Made by a program: the position numbers and the translations under genes | NCBI GenBank assembly: GCA_030524055.1 | Contig: JAUNHH010000002.1 | Span: 63,186-127,185 of the forward strand | DNA from: Actinomycetaceae bacterium | GTDB taxonomy: Bacteria; Actinomycetota; Actinomycetes; Actinomycetales; Actinomycetaceae | Reading direction: 5' to 3' | DNA: 64,000 bases | Notes under the pieces: generated by a model | What the model was told of the DNA's origin: nothing | Seen by the model: only the letters and a program-made list of their open reading frames with translations | The model's database searches: none | Shown here: in pieces, positions 17,418 to 26,860 of the stretch | Layout: the number at the start of each line of letters is the position of its first letter | Position numbering within the stretch: the first letter of the stretch is position 1

Positions 17418-18197
17418 ATGGCCTTCCGTGTTCACAATTTTACTGACAATAACGATATGCGGATCTCCAAACAATTGGGTCCCTTTGATGTTGTCGAATA
17501 CGCCCGCGATTTGTCGGTCACGTCTGCAAATGCCGCCTCCGCATTCTTTGACGCACAAATGGGTGTGCGTCGCAAGCAACTAGTTGCCAAATTAAATGAC
17601 AGTGGTTGTGTCGTTCAGGCAGGCGCAATGCAGTGGGTGCTGGGACAGGTTGAAGCAACCACTGGTGTGAAAGGTGCAGGCGACCTTATTGGCAAAATGT
17701 TCCGTGGTGCCGTCACCGGTGAATCTGCCATTAAACCGGTGTACCAGGGCAATGGTTTAGTGGTTTTAGAACCCACAACAAAGCACCTTTTACTGGTGGA
17801 TCTCAACCAGTGGGGCGGCGCTATTGTTGTTGAAGATGGAATGTTCCTCGCGTGTGAGGCCCATATTCAACACCAGGCTATTCCGAAAGCAAATGTCTCC
17901 TCCGCAGCTCTCGGTGGCGAAGGGCTATTTAATTTGGGTCTGGCAGGTGCCGGTGTTGTCGCTTTAGAATCGCCTGTTCCTGAAGAAGAACTCATTTACG
18001 TTGATCTCGACAACGACGTTTTGCGGATTGACGGTTCGCTCGCTGTGGCCTGGTCTCAAACCCTCCAATTCACCGTGGAACGTAGCGGCAAGAGCCTCAT
18101 GGGGTCAATGTCCAGTGGAGAAGGCCTCGTCAATGTGTATCGCGGGTCAGGCCGCGTCATGATGTCGCCTGTGGCTGACACTGCACGCACACACTGA
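17418..18197 (+). CDS. AIM24 family protein
   Basis: Protein of 259 residues resembling the AIM24/DUF124 beta-roll family: VQAGAMQWVLGQVEATTGVKG, GAGDLIGKMFRGAVTGESAIKPVYQGNG and GGEGLFNLGLAGAGVVALESP, with glycine-rich turns typical of the family. AIM24 relatives are associated with tryptophan-RNA-binding attenuator-like folds and mitochondrial membrane organisation, but the bacterial role is not established. The gene is monocistronic and ends in a 12-mer hairpin shared with the convergent phosphoesterase gene. Confidence 0.8.
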   Translation: MAFRVHNFTDNNDMRISKQLGPFDVVEYARDLSVTSANAASAFFDAQMGVRRKQLVAKLNDSGCVVQAGAMQWVLGQVEATTGVKGAGDLIGKMFRGAVTGESAIKPVYQGNGLVVLEPTTKHLLLVDLNQWGGAIVVEDGMFLACEAHIQHQAIPKANVSSAALGGEGLFNLGLAGAGVVALESPVPEEELIYVDLDNDVLRIDGSLAVAWSQTLQFTVERSGKSLMGSMSSGEGLVNVYRGSGRVMMSPVADTARTH

Positions 18198-18230
18198 GAT
18201 TCAGTAGAGGGGTCTTGTGGCCCTGAGATG

Positions 18231-18274
18231 CCCCGTCCTCGTGAAATTATTATTGACGAGGGCGGGGCAGCCTT
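18231..18274. terminator. Bidirectional terminator from 12-mer pair
   Basis: CCCCGTCCTCGT (18231-18242) pairs with ACGAGGGCGGGG (18256-18267) around an AT-rich loop and is followed by CAGCCTTTT. It separates two convergent genes. Confidence 0.8.
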
Positions 18275-18883
18275 TTATTGCTGACTTTTCTCCTGTGCTG
18301 CCCGGATTTCCTCTAAAATAGCGGCCGCCGAAACAGGACGATAATCCCGGCCATCGACTCCAATATGGACAAAGAACCCATTGCCAGGATCTGCTTGGTG
18401 AGTATGTCCGTGAATCACGGGAATATCCATTGGCGGTCGCAGATGGACAAAACGATCCTTATCAGAATGAGAATCTCCGAAAGGCGGATAATGGCATAAA
18501 CGTACCGGGCAGTTCCCGTCCGCACCTGCTAACTCGGCCAGATCAACCTCAATCTGTTCGGGAAGAATCTCAAAACCAGCATCCGTATACAGGTGCCGAT
18601 AACGCTCTTGCCGGGAGCGACTTTCTGTACTGGAGACGCGATCATGATTTCCTGGAATCAGATATTTTTTACCGGGAAGGGACGCAGCGATTTCCATCGA
18701 TTTCTCGATCGATCCCAAAGCAAGATCCCCTAAATGATAAACAGTGTCCTTCGGGGTGACCATTTCAAACCAGCGCTGTATCAACACTGAATGCATATGG
18801 TCTACAGAATCGAAAGGTCGATGAGCCAGCTCAATAATACGAGCGTGCCCGAAATGGTGGTCTGACGTAAAAAATACGGTCAC
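18275..18883 (-). CDS. Calcineurin-like metallophosphoesterase
   Basis: Small phosphoesterase of 202 residues. Metal-binding motifs are in order: FTSDHHFGHARII (D-x-H, residues about 5-17), GDLALG, IPGNHDR (GNHD/E), LCHYPP and IHGHTHQ. The arrangement matches YfcE-like or phage-type metallophosphoesterases with unknown substrate. Translation starts at GTG with GGAG 4 bases upstream. It is divergent from the small monooxygenase-like gene. Confidence 0.85.
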   Translation of the reverse strand: MTVFFTSDHHFGHARIIELAHRPFDSVDHMHSVLIQRWFEMVTPKDTVYHLGDLALGSIEKSMEIAASLPGKKYLIPGNHDRVSSTESRSRQERYRHLYTDAGFEILPEQIEVDLAELAGADGNCPVRLCHYPPFGDSHSDKDRFVHLRPPMDIPVIHGHTHQADPGNGFFVHIGVDGRDYRPVSAAAILEEIRAAQEKSQQ

Positions 18884-18941
18884 AATACTCCTGAGTGCTG
18901 TGAATTGTTATTGGTAGATCAGTCGCGTACAGTCCCGACGC

Positions 18942-19178
18942 ATGGGAAAAGTCCATTTAACGGGAACGCTGGTGTGCCGCAGCGCAGAAGAAGCCGCAAT
19001 TATCGAGCGTTTCTTACCTGCGCATATTGACGCCACCCGGGCAGAAAAAGGCTGCGAGAGTTTTCGCGTGGAACGCTCGACCAATCTGCTGGTCTCGACT
19101 GTAGACGAAATTTTTTCCTCTCGCGAAGCCTTTACTGCCCGCCAGGAACGCACGAAAAATAGCGAATGGGGGACGTGA
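18942..19178 (+). CDS. Antibiotic biosynthesis monooxygenase (ABM)-like small protein
   Basis: Protein of 78 residues with the ferredoxin-like ABM fold pattern: VHLTGTLVCRSAEEAAIIERFLPAH, then EKGCESFRVERST and a C-terminal EIFSSREAFTARQERT. ABM domains act in quinol oxidation or as stand-alone dimers of unknown role; no pathway is suggested by the neighbours. No ribosome site is clear; TACAGT lies 8 bases upstream of the ATG. Confidence 0.7.
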   Translation: MGKVHLTGTLVCRSAEEAAIIERFLPAHIDATRAEKGCESFRVERSTNLLVSTVDEIFSSREAFTARQERTKNSEWGT

Positions 19179-19220
19179 AACCGCCCAGATTCAGCGCTCC
19201 TATTCGGTCAGCGAAGAAGA

Positions 19221-20936
19221 TTAACCCTCACCGCCTTCTCCACCTTTCCGGCGCCGAATTCGCTTGCGGCGTGTGGTTGGGGTGCCATCAGCATTGAGAC
19301 GCGGAGAAGGGGAGTGTTCGCCCCGCCCTCGTCCACGAGTCCCCCGATCACTACGGCCATGTTTGCCTGCCTGAGCTTCATGGTCACCATCCCCGACGCG
19401 GCGATTACGCTGGGGAGAATGCACTCGCGTGCGACCTCCCCGTCCTTTTGCTCCGCCAATGCCGCGGCCACGGGGTGCCCCGCGGCCCCTGCTGCGACCA
19501 CCTGTTTCCCCTAAATCTTCCAAGACTTCAGCGGCCAGGCCTTCGCGGGTGCGCTGAGCGCGCGGCAAACGCCCCGTCACCGACGGGTCAATATCGAGGT
19601 CAGTAAAAAGATGCTCCGACGTATGGTAGGTCTCCAAAGGATCAGAAACCCCTAAATTCAGCGCTTTAGAAATCAGCGACCAGCGAGGGGTGTCATCCCA
19701 ATCAACAAAAGTGACGGCCGTACCGGAATTTCCTGCGCGCCCTGTGCGTCCAATACGGTGAATATAGATTTTTTCATCTTCAGGGCACTGATAATTAATG
19801 ACGTGGGTGACGTCATCGACATCAATTCCTCGTGCTGCCACATCAGTGGCAACCAGAACATCGACTTTTCCTTTACGGAAAGCACGCATTGCCTGTTCAC
19901 GCGCACCCTGGCCAAGATCACCATGCAGCGATCCCACAGCAAAACCGCGGTGGGTGAGGTCATCACCTAATTGTGCGGCCGTGCGCTTTGTCCGACAGAA
20001 AATCACGGTCCGGCCACGGCCCGCTGATTGCAAAATACGGGCCACCACTTCCACTTTATTCATCGCATGAACACGGTAAATAACCTGTTTCACCGAATTT
20101 ACCGTTGCGCCCTGATCCTGCGGATCCTGCGCGCGAATATGTGTCGGGTGAACCATGAATTTACGGGCTAAAGCAATAACTGGGCCCGGCATTGTTGCTG
20201 AAAAAAGCATGGTGTGGCGATTTGCTGGTGCTCGAGAAAGAAGAGTTTCCACATCCGGCAAAAAGCCGAGATCAAGCATTTCATCGGCTTCGTCTAACAC
20301 CACGGTTTCCGCACCATTAAGGTGAAGAACCCCTTTTCGGAGAAGATCAATCAGCCGTCCCGGGGTGCCCACCACAATATCGGCGCCTTTTTCTAAAGCA
20401 GCGATTTGCGGCTCAAAAGCAACGCCACCATAGATTTCGACAATCCGAGTGGATAAGTGAGCGGCCGCCGCACGCAAATCATTAGCCACCTGCTTGGTGA
20501 GTTCACGGGTGGGCAGAATAATCAATGCCTGCGGTTTCCCAGGATTAAGCAGGTCAGAATAACCGTCTTCATCGGGGGCGATGACATCTTCCAGGACGGG
20601 AATACCGAATCCTAATGTTTTTCCTGTGCCCGTTTTTGCTTGGCCAATAATGTCGTGCCGCTCTAATGCGGGTGGCAATGTCAGGGCTTGAATAGGGAAG
20701 GGGTGGGTAATTCCGCGTGCAGCAAGGGCATCAACAATAGGGTCAGTGACGCCAAAATCGGCGAAAGACTTCTTTTCGAGATTGGCAGTTAACGATCCGT
20801 CATCAATGACGTCCGGGGTGGCCTCACTATCAACTTCCGGAGTCACAATATCTCCGAGGCGAACCACACCTGAGGAATATTCTTTTGTCGAAGCAGTATT
20901 GTCAGGCGCCGCAGCGTCCTCGTATTTTTCTGTCAC
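19221..20936 (-). CDS. DEAD-box RNA helicase
   Basis: ATP-dependent RNA helicase of 571 residues (RhlE/DeaD type). Q-motif region FADFGVTDPIVDAL, Walker A AKTGTGKT (about 99-106), PTRELTKQV, DEAD in VLDEADEMLDLGF, SAT in LFSATMPG, then VATDVAARGIDVDDV and HRIGRTGRAGNSG in the second RecA domain. The C-terminal about 90 residues are rich in RG repeats and basic residues, typical of RNA-binding tails. A 12-mer copy at 19321 is read as RGRG inside this tail. It starts at GTG with AAGG upstream. In actinobacteria this gene commonly neighbours the ferritin-like/DUF3107 genes found just beyond. Confidence 0.92.
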   Translation of the reverse strand: MTEKYEDAAAPDNTASTKEYSSGVVRLGDIVTPEVDSEATPDVIDDGSLTANLEKKSFADFGVTDPIVDALAARGITHPFPIQALTLPPALERHDIIGQAKTGTGKTLGFGIPVLEDVIAPDEDGYSDLLNPGKPQALIILPTRELTKQVANDLRAAAAHLSTRIVEIYGGVAFEPQIAALEKGADIVVGTPGRLIDLLRKGVLHLNGAETVVLDEADEMLDLGFLPDVETLLSRAPANRHTMLFSATMPGPVIALARKFMVHPTHIRAQDPQDQGATVNSVKQVIYRVHAMNKVEVVARILQSAGRGRTVIFCRTKRTAAQLGDDLTHRGFAVGSLHGDLGQGAREQAMRAFRKGKVDVLVATDVAARGIDVDDVTHVINYQCPEDEKIYIHRIGRTGRAGNSGTAVTFVDWDDTPRWSLISKALNLGVSDPLETYHTSEHLFTDLDIDPSVTGRLPRAQRTREGLAAEVLEDLGETGGRSRGRGAPRGRGIGGAKGRGGRTRVHSPQRNRRVGDGDHEAQAGKHGRSDRGTRGRGRGEHSPSPRLNADGTPTTRRKRIRRRKGGEGGEG

Positions 20937-21103
20937 GATCAGCCTTATCTCCGGCCTGTGGTTTCAGGTCGGCAGGGGTGTATCGGGGGCAACCGATCGC
21001 GCATTTTCAGTGCGCCACTGGGCGCGGGGTACGGTCAGCGACCGGGTAGCCATATTCTTTTTCTGTTCTCTTCGATAAGAGTATACGAGGGCGGGCACCA
21101 TTT

Positions 21104-22567
21104 TTAATCCTCAACTCTCAGATATGGGGACGTTTCCCAAAGGATGTCACCACTTTCCCAATGGCGAGTAACAAGGCGACCGTCCAGGCCGCAGGTGGTG
21201 AAATAGGGGCGCGAAGGGTGACTTATTGCCGCTGTTATTGGCCCAATATGACTTGTAATGTGGAAGATTGGATGAGGATTATCCACTGTCCATACCACTA
21301 TGGCCCCGCCCTCGTCACAGGAAAGAAAATGACTGCTTGTGCGTGAGGCGGCAACTGCTGTAATCGGTGCGGAATGTGGGCTAGGAAACTCTACGGGTTG
21401 GCGCGTCGCCATATTCCAGCTAATAAGCATTGTGTCGTGTGCGCTGAGGATAGTGTTATTCGTGTCATTATCTGTGTGTATCCATACTAGAGGGCCGCTT
21501 CGAGAGGAATTTTTCGCGGATAGATGTACTACCGAATTATCTGACCAATTGCGGATAATAACTGTGGAGTCGTGGCCACTTGTTGCGATCAGTGGCTGTT
21601 TCGGATGCCATGCAATGTCGTTAATGCGCTGCTGGTTATCAGTGCGAGTAGATAAGGGTGGATCTACAACGAGGTGACCGTGAATACCTGCCGCGAGGGT
21701 ATTCCCATCGGGAGAATACGCCAGCGCAGAAATGCCAGAGGAGTTCTCAGAGAAATAGGGGCTTACGGTTGCCGCACCTGCGGGAAGACAAAGATGATAA
21801 ACCTTCCCGTCTTTCGTGTAGGCAACTATTGGTTGTAGAGGATGGGCCGATAATGCGGTGATTGCAGAATCAAGGGTGATTGGGGCGCCTAAGAGCTCGC
21901 CATTTTCGCTCGAAATCGCTGCCAATCCATAATGGTCTGGCCCATGACGAAGCGCAGCAACAAGAGTATCCCCATCGTGACTCACTGCCGCAGCGGTCAC
22001 CATTAGGCCCGTATACAGCATATTTGAGATCTGCTGGCCTGTGTGAATATCCCAGTAAGCAATTCTTTCATCCTCACCCGCAGTCACCAGAAGTCCATTG
22101 GGGAGAAAATTAAGAGCAGTAATTGCCCCATTATGGGCGCGAATACGGCCAATACGTCTACCTGAGCGTCGGTCATAAAGGCGGATCGCATTGTCATATC
22201 CTTGCGCGCGAATAGTCCCCTCAGGATGAATTGCCTGAACAGACTGCGCAGGATTTCCTCTGGTCACACGCAGTGAATTACTGTCCCAATGGAGCTGGGT
22301 AATGGGGCCACAATCGCGCATAAAAGACAGGATTGCCCCTGAAACCCTGTCGCGAATTATCACAGTACCGTCATAATCTGCGGTGGCAATCTGTTGGCCG
22401 TTAGGGTGGCACGCTAAGGCACACACCGTATTGGTGTGATGGGTAGGGAAAAGAGTTCTCCCCGTTACGGCTAAGGTCATCGTCAGTGAATCTACCGCAG
22501 AGGGCATAATCTGTGCCGCTTGCTGGTGTGCGACAGGTAGGCCAGTGACGAAATAGGGGGCTGCCAA
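21104..22567 (-). CDS. WD40-like beta-propeller protein
   Basis: Protein of about 460-487 residues made of WD40-type repeats: several blocks such as ALACHPNGQQIATADYDGTVIIRD, ALNFLPNGLLVTAGEDERIAYWD, IAWHPKQPLIATSGHDSTVIIRN and AISHPSRPYFTTCGLDGRLVTRHW, which together could close one or two propellers. No signal peptide or enzymatic domain is seen. Probably a scaffold for protein contacts; the partner is unknown. The start is uncertain: TTG at 22567, ATG at 22507 or ATG at 22480, none with a clear ribosome site. It is an insertion into the otherwise conserved helicase/ferritin-like order. A 12-mer copy at 21304 is read as DEGGA. Confidence 0.75.
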   Translation of the reverse strand: MAAPYFVTGLPVAHQQAAQIMPSAVDSLTMTLAVTGRTLFPTHHTNTVCALACHPNGQQIATADYDGTVIIRDRVSGAILSFMRDCGPITQLHWDSNSLRVTRGNPAQSVQAIHPEGTIRAQGYDNAIRLYDRRSGRRIGRIRAHNGAITALNFLPNGLLVTAGEDERIAYWDIHTGQQISNMLYTGLMVTAAAVSHDGDTLVAALRHGPDHYGLAAISSENGELLGAPITLDSAITALSAHPLQPIVAYTKDGKVYHLCLPAGAATVSPYFSENSSGISALAYSPDGNTLAAGIHGHLVVDPPLSTRTDNQQRINDIAWHPKQPLIATSGHDSTVIIRNWSDNSVVHLSAKNSSRSGPLVWIHTDNDTNNTILSAHDTMLISWNMATRQPVEFPSPHSAPITAVAASRTSSHFLSCDEGGAIVVWTVDNPHPIFHITSHIGPITAAISHPSRPYFTTCGLDGRLVTRHWESGDILWETSPYLRVED

Positions 22568-22596
22568 AGAGGGGAAAGAGGCCTAGTCTTGACTGT

Positions 22597-23226
22597 ATGG
22601 AACGCAGCTACGAACCCGCCAGTGCCGCCGAAGCTGAAGTTGTCGGTCTACTTGCCTACTCCGCTTTAGCCATGATGACTCGCCTTGCCAAAGATGGTGA
22701 TCAGGCTCCGACATTTCGCGACCATGTGGTCCACGCGCGCATGTCTTCTCTGGCTTTTCATCGCTATGAAGAATTGGAAGTGTGGGCCGGTCACCGAGGT
22801 TTTGACCTGATTGAAGCAAGCGAGCAATTCAATGGGATCTTCGATGACCTTGAAGCGCGAACTCGCCCCGCAACCTGGATGGAACGCTCCATTAAAACCT
22901 ACGTAACGAAAGGGATTCTGACGGACTTCCTTCGTCAAGTTACTGAGCGTCACCAGCTTTTCGTGGAAGAAGATGACGCCTGGGATTTTGGTCAGGCAGT
23001 GTGGGTGCAAGAGCACTTGGCTCCCGTTATTGCCGCTGATGAGCAGCTTGCTGCGCGGTTGTCGCTGTGGGCACGGCGCGTTGCTGGTGAAGTTCTTGGG
23101 CTGGTGCGTTCCACACTTTTTACCCACCCAGCTTTAGCTATTGACGCCGATACTGTTGATGCCGTTGTTGCCTCGGTCGGGGAACATCACGGTAAGCGGA
23201 TGGCAGCGATTGGCCTGAAAGCTTAA
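22597..23226 (+). CDS. Ferritin-like fold protein (actinobacterial)
   Basis: All-helical protein of 209 residues of the ferritin-like superfamily (Rv3210c type), related to MiaE-like tRNA hydroxylases. Possible di-iron ligands are spread through helices containing SAAEAEVVGLLAY, ARMSSLAFHRYEELEVW and LRQVTERHQLF, though a full ExxH pair is not clear. In actinobacteria it is commonly beside a DEAD helicase and DUF3107, as here. No ribosome site is present; TAGTCT lies 7 bases before the ATG (leaderless). Confidence 0.75.
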   Translation: MERSYEPASAAEAEVVGLLAYSALAMMTRLAKDGDQAPTFRDHVVHARMSSLAFHRYEELEVWAGHRGFDLIEASEQFNGIFDDLEARTRPATWMERSIKTYVTKGILTDFLRQVTERHQLFVEEDDAWDFGQAVWVQEHLAPVIAADEQLAARLSLWARRVAGEVLGLVRSTLFTHPALAIDADTVDAVVASVGEHHGKRMAAIGLKA

Positions 23227-23237
23227 GGGTGTGTTGT

Positions 23238-23272
23238 GCCCCGCCCTCGTACAATAGTGACGAGGACGGGGC
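23238..23272. terminator. Bidirectional terminator from 12-mer pair
   Basis: GCCCCGCCCTCGT pairs with ACGAGGACGGGGC around a 9-base loop between convergent genes; the stem is 13 bp with one mismatch. Confidence 0.8.
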
Positions 23273-23281
23273 GCCTGTATG

Positions 23282-23503
23282 TCACAGGGAGAAACCAACA
23301 TGGCGCTGGCGGTCAGCAGCAATCTGGACGAAAGTCACCGCAGGGGCAGCAATCAGATACTTTGACCCTTCAGAATCAACGAGGTCAATAGGTGAACCAT
23401 CAACTAGTGCATTCGAGATCTTGCGCAGGAGGTCTTTTTCTTCCAGATCAAGGTCAAGACGCAGCTCGCGGCTGGAATCACGCAGACCAATGGTGACATT
23501 CAT
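23282..23503 (-). CDS. DUF3107 family protein
   Basis: Protein of 73 residues of the DUF3107 family: starts MNVTIGLRDSSREL, contains the conserved acidic region DLDLEEKDLL and ends VTFVQIAADRQRHVGF, a hallmark of the family (TB9.4 antigen-like in mycobacteria). The start at 23503 has GGAG 5 bases upstream; the longer open frame is not used. Function unknown. Confidence 0.85.
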   Translation of the reverse strand: MNVTIGLRDSSRELRLDLDLEEKDLLRKISNALVDGSPIDLVDSEGSKYLIAAPAVTFVQIAADRQRHVGFSL

Positions 23504-23584
23504 AGGGGTCTCCTTATTTTCTATGTCTCGGCACTCCCATCGTAGGCCCACGCAAATGTGGGTGGCCTCTGAGACCATTCAGTT

Positions 23585-26500
23585 ATGAGCGAAACCCAGC
23601 AGCGTGTGCGCCTCTCGCAGGCGCAACGCCCCGAACTTGCGCCATTGGACGGCGTGCAACGGCGCATTGTTGATGGCGCTTTGGCACGCTCAACGGTGAT
23701 TCGCGGGGCGCCAGGCTCAGGGAAAACTACCTGCGCTCTTCACCTCCTGGCGGAAATGACTGCGCGGGGCCGCTCTGCCATGTTGCTCGTACCAGATCGT
23801 TTGCGCGCTGACATCCTCATATCTGCCGTCCAACCTTTAGTACCTGGTGTGGTGCGTCCAGTGCGTACTCCAGCGGCTTTGGCCTATCACATTGTCTCTA
23901 CGTGGCGGACAGCCCGGCCAGACCCTTTAGAACGGGTCGAATTGGTGACCGGGGCAGCTGCTGACCATCATTTAGAGGAACTCCTGGCGAACTCCTCAGT
24001 GGAATGGCCGCCAACGTGGGGGGACGCTCTGCGGGCAATGCCTGCTTTTCGGCTGGAACTGCGGAATCTTTTTGACCGCGCCTCAGAAGCAGGAATCACT
24101 GGGGAACACCTGAGCGAATTAGGGGAGCGTTACCAGCGTCCCGAATGGGTGGCCGCAGGGGAGATATTGCGACAATGGGAAGGACGCGCCGATTTTGCCT
24201 TAACAACCCGGTCGGTAATGAAAGTGCCTTTAGCGCGCCTGCAACATATGGCCGCCGACCTCGTGCGCAATTGGGAAAATGAGGCCCCAAACCATGGGGT
24301 TATGGCTGATATTCCCCTGCCTGAGGTTCTCATTATTGACGACCTTCAGGATTACACGGCGTCCATTGTTGATTTCCTGTCAGCGGCTGCCGCTAACGGC
24401 GTCCACATTATTGCCTTCTCTGATCCAGATATTGGCGTGGCCACCTATCGCGGCGGCGAACCAGGAATTGACCGGCGTTTAGCTGAAGTACTCGATGCGG
24501 CCACCTGCGACCTGGGTGATGTCTATCGTGGGGGCGAGCGTTTACGTGGCTTTGTCCGCACCACTACTGAAAAAATCGCCCAAAGTGGCTCTGCTGCAAG
24601 GCGATTGGCACAGGCTGCCCACCCCGATCACGATGGGCATGTCAGTGCCCATGTCGCTGCTACAGGCGCACAATTGGGGGCACTTATTGGCCGGACCTTA
24701 CGTGAACATCATGTGCACGGGCAGATTCCTTGGGATCAACAGGTCGTCATAGTGAAATCCTCAAGCCAGGTGGATCCAATGCGTCGGCATTTACGGCGGG
24801 CAGGGGTGCCATTGGCAGGTGGGCGCCGTGCTTTTGCTTTCGCTTCAGAGCCAGTCACGCGGATTCTTCTTCACCTGATTGCTGTCACCACAGTTCCACA
24901 GGCAGAGCTAAACCCGCGTGAACGACGCGAGCTAGCAGAAAACCTGGTGGCTTCGCCGCTGGTGGCCATTGACCCGTTGGACTTATCGCAGCTTCTGCGC
25001 TTTAGCCAGGTGGTTAATGAAGCACCTGTGGGGGAAGAATCCCAAGATGATCCTGAACGTGGTGCCCACGCTCCCCGATATGACATTGTTGATTTACTGG
25101 AGGACCCCGCCCTCGTTGATTCTTTAGCGGCTAAAGGGGAGGAAAGCGCTGAACTTCAGGACGCTCTGCCAGGATTGCAGGTCTTCACAGATACGGATAG
25201 TAGCTACACTCCCACCCCACGTGAGGAAGTCCTAGCGAATCTCCGCCGTGCAGCTGCTATCTGGGCAGCTCTGCCCTGGAAAGGTCATCATCGGCCGCGA
25301 GCTGCCCTGTGGGCACTATGGCAGGCTGCGGGTGTTGCCGAAACCTGGCAGGACAATGCGATGGTGGGTGGGCCAGACGCTGACCTTTATGACGACTATT
25401 TGGATGCTGTCCTGGCATTGTTCCGTGTGGCTGACGTGTGGGAAGAACGCTATCCGCAGGGCAGTGCGCAGGAATTTGCTGTAGGACAACTCGCGGAAAA
25501 TGTCCCTGTTGATACTTTGGCGCGTACTGGTAGGCGCCCCGCGGGGGTGGATGTGCTGACTCCCGCTCAGGCGGTTGGGCGGCAGTGGGATGTCGTGTGG
25601 GTGACCTCCCTTCACAATGAAGTTTGGCCTGACCTGCGTTTACGTGATCGTCTCCTCCGGGCAGATCTGCTTGCTGACTTGGGCGCTGGACGTGATGCGG
25701 ATGGTGTTCTTGGGGTGGGAGATCCCAGAGCTGCCCGCCGCGCAGTCCTCGATGATGAACGCCGCCTTTTTGCTGCCGCTATTTCGCGGGCTCATCGCCA
25801 TCTTCATGTGGGGGCTATTCTCAGCGAAGACAGTGCTCCTTCCGAGTTTTTCGACGTTATTGCAGGCGAAAATGGTCCCATTGATGACCACGCGCATCTT
25901 CTTGCGCCTGTACCAACGCCTCTGGATTTATCAGGCCATATAGCTGCCCTGCGGCATATGGCAGCAGCCCCTCCCGGACCGAATGAAGATGAAGAGGAGG
26001 CTGCCCAAAGGCGAGACAGAAGCGCACATCTATTGGCGTTACTCCATAAAGAAGGAATTCGTGAGGCTGACCCGCGCCTGTGGACCGGTGCTGGAGGGAT
26101 TTCGTCAACAGATGCTTCCCTGGCAGAAAATTTCCTTTACGTCACGCCTTCGTCTTTTGAAACGGCACGCTTATGCCCACTGCAATGGTTCCTGAACTCT
26201 ATTGGTGGTCGGCCAGCAGACTCTGCAGCGCAAACATTAGGAACCCTGGTTCACTCTCTAGCTGAGCACTATCCCCACGGCACACGAGAAGAAATCAGCG
26301 CCGAATTTGAAAAGCGCAGTGAAGAGCTTGGACTTGATCTGGAAACAGGGGCAGGGCGGCAAGCATTAGAACATGCCCGTGGCGTTGTTTCTGCTTTAGC
26401 TGACTACCTTGCGGGCGTCCCCGGGCAGGTCCGCACCGAGGTCCCCTTGAAGGCACGGGTTGGGGATGTGCATATTTCCGGGCGTATTGACCGTCTCGAA

Positions 26501-26860
26501 AGTGTCGAGGGCGGGGTGCGAATTGTTGACCTGAAAACAGGGAAAGGTGGAAATAAACGCTCTCCAAAGAAAGTCGAAGACCATGCTCAATTAGCTCTCT
26601 ATCAAGTCGGGCTGTTGGCAAATGGAGAGTCAGTGGCCGATGCGCGACTGGTTTTCTTAGGGAATGAGGATGTGCGTATGGCTGCGCAAACCCCGCTTGC
26701 AGGGGAAACCTTAGAGATGTGGCGCGATGAAGTGATTCGCGTGGGGCACTTGATGCGCGGCCCAAATTACCCGGCGACACCTTCAAAAGATGCCTGCCAA
26801 TATTGCCCGCACCAGCGGTCATGTCCCGCTCAGGAATCAGGCGGAAGGACAATCGAATGA
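23585..26860 (+). CDS. adnA: AdnA-like helicase-nuclease subunit
   Basis: Large protein (1091 residues) with a UvrD-like motor followed by a C-terminal RecB-type nuclease, matching AdnA of the mycobacterial AdnAB complex, which resects double-strand DNA ends in place of RecBCD or AddAB. Walker A GAPGSGKT is at about 41-48; the motor motif IIDDLQDY replaces DEFQD. The nuclease region contains GRIDRLESVEGG-VRIVDLKTGKGG (PD-(D/E)XK core, about 950-985), and the end carries CQYCPHQRSC, probably part of an iron-sulfur cluster with an upstream Cys (LCPLQWFL). Its stop overlaps the next start (ATGA), so the two subunits are co-translated. Confidence 0.9.
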   Translation: MSETQQRVRLSQAQRPELAPLDGVQRRIVDGALARSTVIRGAPGSGKTTCALHLLAEMTARGRSAMLLVPDRLRADILISAVQPLVPGVVRPVRTPAALAYHIVSTWRTARPDPLERVELVTGAAADHHLEELLANSSVEWPPTWGDALRAMPAFRLELRNLFDRASEAGITGEHLSELGERYQRPEWVAAGEILRQWEGRADFALTTRSVMKVPLARLQHMAADLVRNWENEAPNHGVMADIPLPEVLIIDDLQDYTASIVDFLSAAAANGVHIIAFSDPDIGVATYRGGEPGIDRRLAEVLDAATCDLGDVYRGGERLRGFVRTTTEKIAQSGSAARRLAQAAHPDHDGHVSAHVAATGAQLGALIGRTLREHHVHGQIPWDQQVVIVKSSSQVDPMRRHLRRAGVPLAGGRRAFAFASEPVTRILLHLIAVTTVPQAELNPRERRELAENLVASPLVAIDPLDLSQLLRFSQVVNEAPVGEESQDDPERGAHAPRYDIVDLLEDPALVDSLAAKGEESAELQDALPGLQVFTDTDSSYTPTPREEVLANLRRAAAIWAALPWKGHHRPRAALWALWQAAGVAETWQDNAMVGGPDADLYDDYLDAVLALFRVADVWEERYPQGSAQEFAVGQLAENVPVDTLARTGRRPAGVDVLTPAQAVGRQWDVVWVTSLHNEVWPDLRLRDRLLRADLLADLGAGRDADGVLGVGDPRAARRAVLDDERRLFAAAISRAHRHLHVGAILSEDSAPSEFFDVIAGENGPIDDHAHLLAPVPTPLDLSGHIAALRHMAAAPPGPNEDEEEAAQRRDRSAHLLALLHKEGIREADPRLWTGAGGISSTDASLAENFLYVTPSSFETARLCPLQWFLNSIGGRPADSAAQTLGTLVHSLAEHYPHGTREEISAEFEKRSEELGLDLETGAGRQALEHARGVVSALADYLAGVPGQVRTEVPLKARVGDVHISGRIDRLESVEGGVRIVDLKTGKGGNKRSPKKVEDHAQLALYQVGLLANGESVADARLVFLGNEDVRMAAQTPLAGETLEMWRDEVIRVGHLMRGPNYPATPSKDACQYCPHQRSCPAQESGGRTIE